This document shows, piece by piece, positions 63,555-64,000 of a stretch of DNA of 64,000 bases. Position 1 is the stretch's first letter, and each line of letters starts with the position of its first letter. The position numbers and the translations under genes were made by a program. Location: assembly GCA_002401955.1 (NCBI GenBank), contig NVUQ01000083.1, forward strand, positions 1 to 64,000, read 5' to 3'. Origin of the DNA: Flavobacteriales bacterium. GTDB taxonomy: Bacteria > Bacteroidota > Bacteroidia > Flavobacteriales_E > Vicingaceae. The notes below the pieces were generated by a model. It searched no databases, was not told where the DNA came from, and worked only from the letters and a program-made list of their open reading frames with translations.

Positions 63555-64000
63555 CTATTTTTTTAGCTTTAAAATTTCTTTCGGATATTTTACATCAATT
63601 AAATATAATCCATGAGCAGGAGCAGATGTCCCTGCTTTACTTCTGTCTTTAGAATTAATAATACGTTTAAGATCTCCAATTTTAATTCTTTGCTGACCAA
63701 TGTCTAGCATAGTTCCTACTATGGCCCTAACCATATTTCTTAAAAAACGATTAGCGGTAATGGTAAAAACCAAACAATCGTTTTTTACGTCCCAATGAGC
63801 AATAGTAATGTTACAATCATTAGTAAACGTATCTGTATTACTTTTACTAAAACAAGAAAAATCGGTATGTTTTAAGGTTTCTTCACCAGCTTTATTCATT
63901 AAATCGATATCTAAAGTATGTGGAAAATGATATGCTTTATTAGATAGAAAAGGATTTTTATTAGGGGTTATCCAATATTCATAAGTTCTAGCTGTTGCAT
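63555..64000 (-). CDS. truA: tRNA pseudouridine synthase A, C-terminal part (runs off the window)
   Basis: The gene's 3' portion: the frame is open from 64000 down to the stop at 63555, giving about 148 residues. An internal ATG at 63899 is not the start. ATARTYEYWITPNKNPFLSN, then DFSCFSKSNTDTFTNDCNI, FTITANRFLRNMVRAIVGTM and GTSAPAHGLYLIDVKYP match the TruA C-terminal half, which isomerises U38-40 in tRNA anticodon arms. The catalytic Asp is in the missing N-terminal half. The ABC exporter gene follows 127 bases downstream. Confidence 0.95.
   Translation of the reverse strand, partial: ATARTYEYWITPNKNPFLSNKAYHFPHTLDIDLMNKAGEETLKHTDFSCFSKSNTDTFTNDCNITIAHWDVKNDCLVFTITANRFLRNMVRAIVGTMLDIGQQRIKIGDLKRIINSKDRSKAGTSAPAHGLYLIDVKYPKEILKLKK

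Overview
The window is AT-rich bacterial chromosome from a member of the Bacteroidota, most likely a free-living, probably marine Flavobacteriales. The reasons are: several exact Bacteroidota-type promoters (TTTG plus TAnnTTTG), mostly A-rich rather than Shine-Dalgarno leaders, type IX secretion (T9SS) hallmarks (PorP/SprF, a T9SS type B C-terminal domain, PD40/OmpA proteins resembling PorE), a SusC-like carboxypeptidase-domain TonB receptor, DUF4159, DUF5606, DUF2752 and WG-repeat proteins, and many lipoproteins with a T/S-S-C lipobox. No rRNA, tRNA, CRISPR array, transposase or phage gene was seen. The genus cannot be fixed from this sequence alone.

Layout. 1-4500 is an accessory-looking block: a conserved secreted protein, an XRE regulator with a palindromic operator, two paralogous small proteins, a prohibitin-like SPFH protein and a lipoprotein. 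It is bracketed by an inverted pair of about 37-bp repeats. 4509-12186 is a minus-strand unit read from one strong promoter: three tandem TPR/PD40 envelope proteins, two with an OmpA-like C-terminus, then a DEDDh exonuclease and a FAH-family enzyme. 12221-22085 is mostly minus-strand: a 2-oxoacid dehydrogenase E2, a run from rsmE through DUF4159, TPR and THUMP-like methyltransferase genes to a class IV aminotransferase coupled to a sulfotransferase-like P-loop protein, and sppA. One DUF6973 gene is on the plus strand.

22159-32213 holds folK, an OmpA/TPR lipoprotein, two tiny Cys-rich lipoproteins followed by a MauE/DoxX-thioredoxin membrane protein, a SpoU methyltransferase, mutS, a helical-repeat protein and an 880-bp gap containing a decayed secreted gene. 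32217-47671 is tsaD, a tamB-like gene without an ATG start, a TonB receptor, rplU-rpmA, serS, lipoprotein and TPR genes, DUF2752, nnr and a DUF5606 gene. 47754-64000 has a WG-repeat protein, a ferredoxin, an acyl-CoA reductase, a 2489-residue secreted M43-type metalloprotease/adhesin with its PorP/SprF partner, a beta-helix lipoprotein, an ABC exporter and the 3' end of truA.

How it fits together. Much of the window serves the cell envelope: T9SS cargo and machinery, OmpA-like anchors, outer-membrane biogenesis (TamB, TonB receptor) and quality control (SppA, SPFH). Translation and tRNA/rRNA modification genes (rplU, rpmA, serS, tsaD, truA, rsmE, SpoU) and repair/cofactor genes (mutS, nnr, folK) lie between. 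The most unusual points are the aminotransferase/sulfotransferase-like pair (apparently the split form of a fused plant protein), the repeat-bracketed block, the OmpA-like domains lacking the usual Asp, the Cys-rich lipoprotein/thiol-protein cluster and the degraded T9SS gene.
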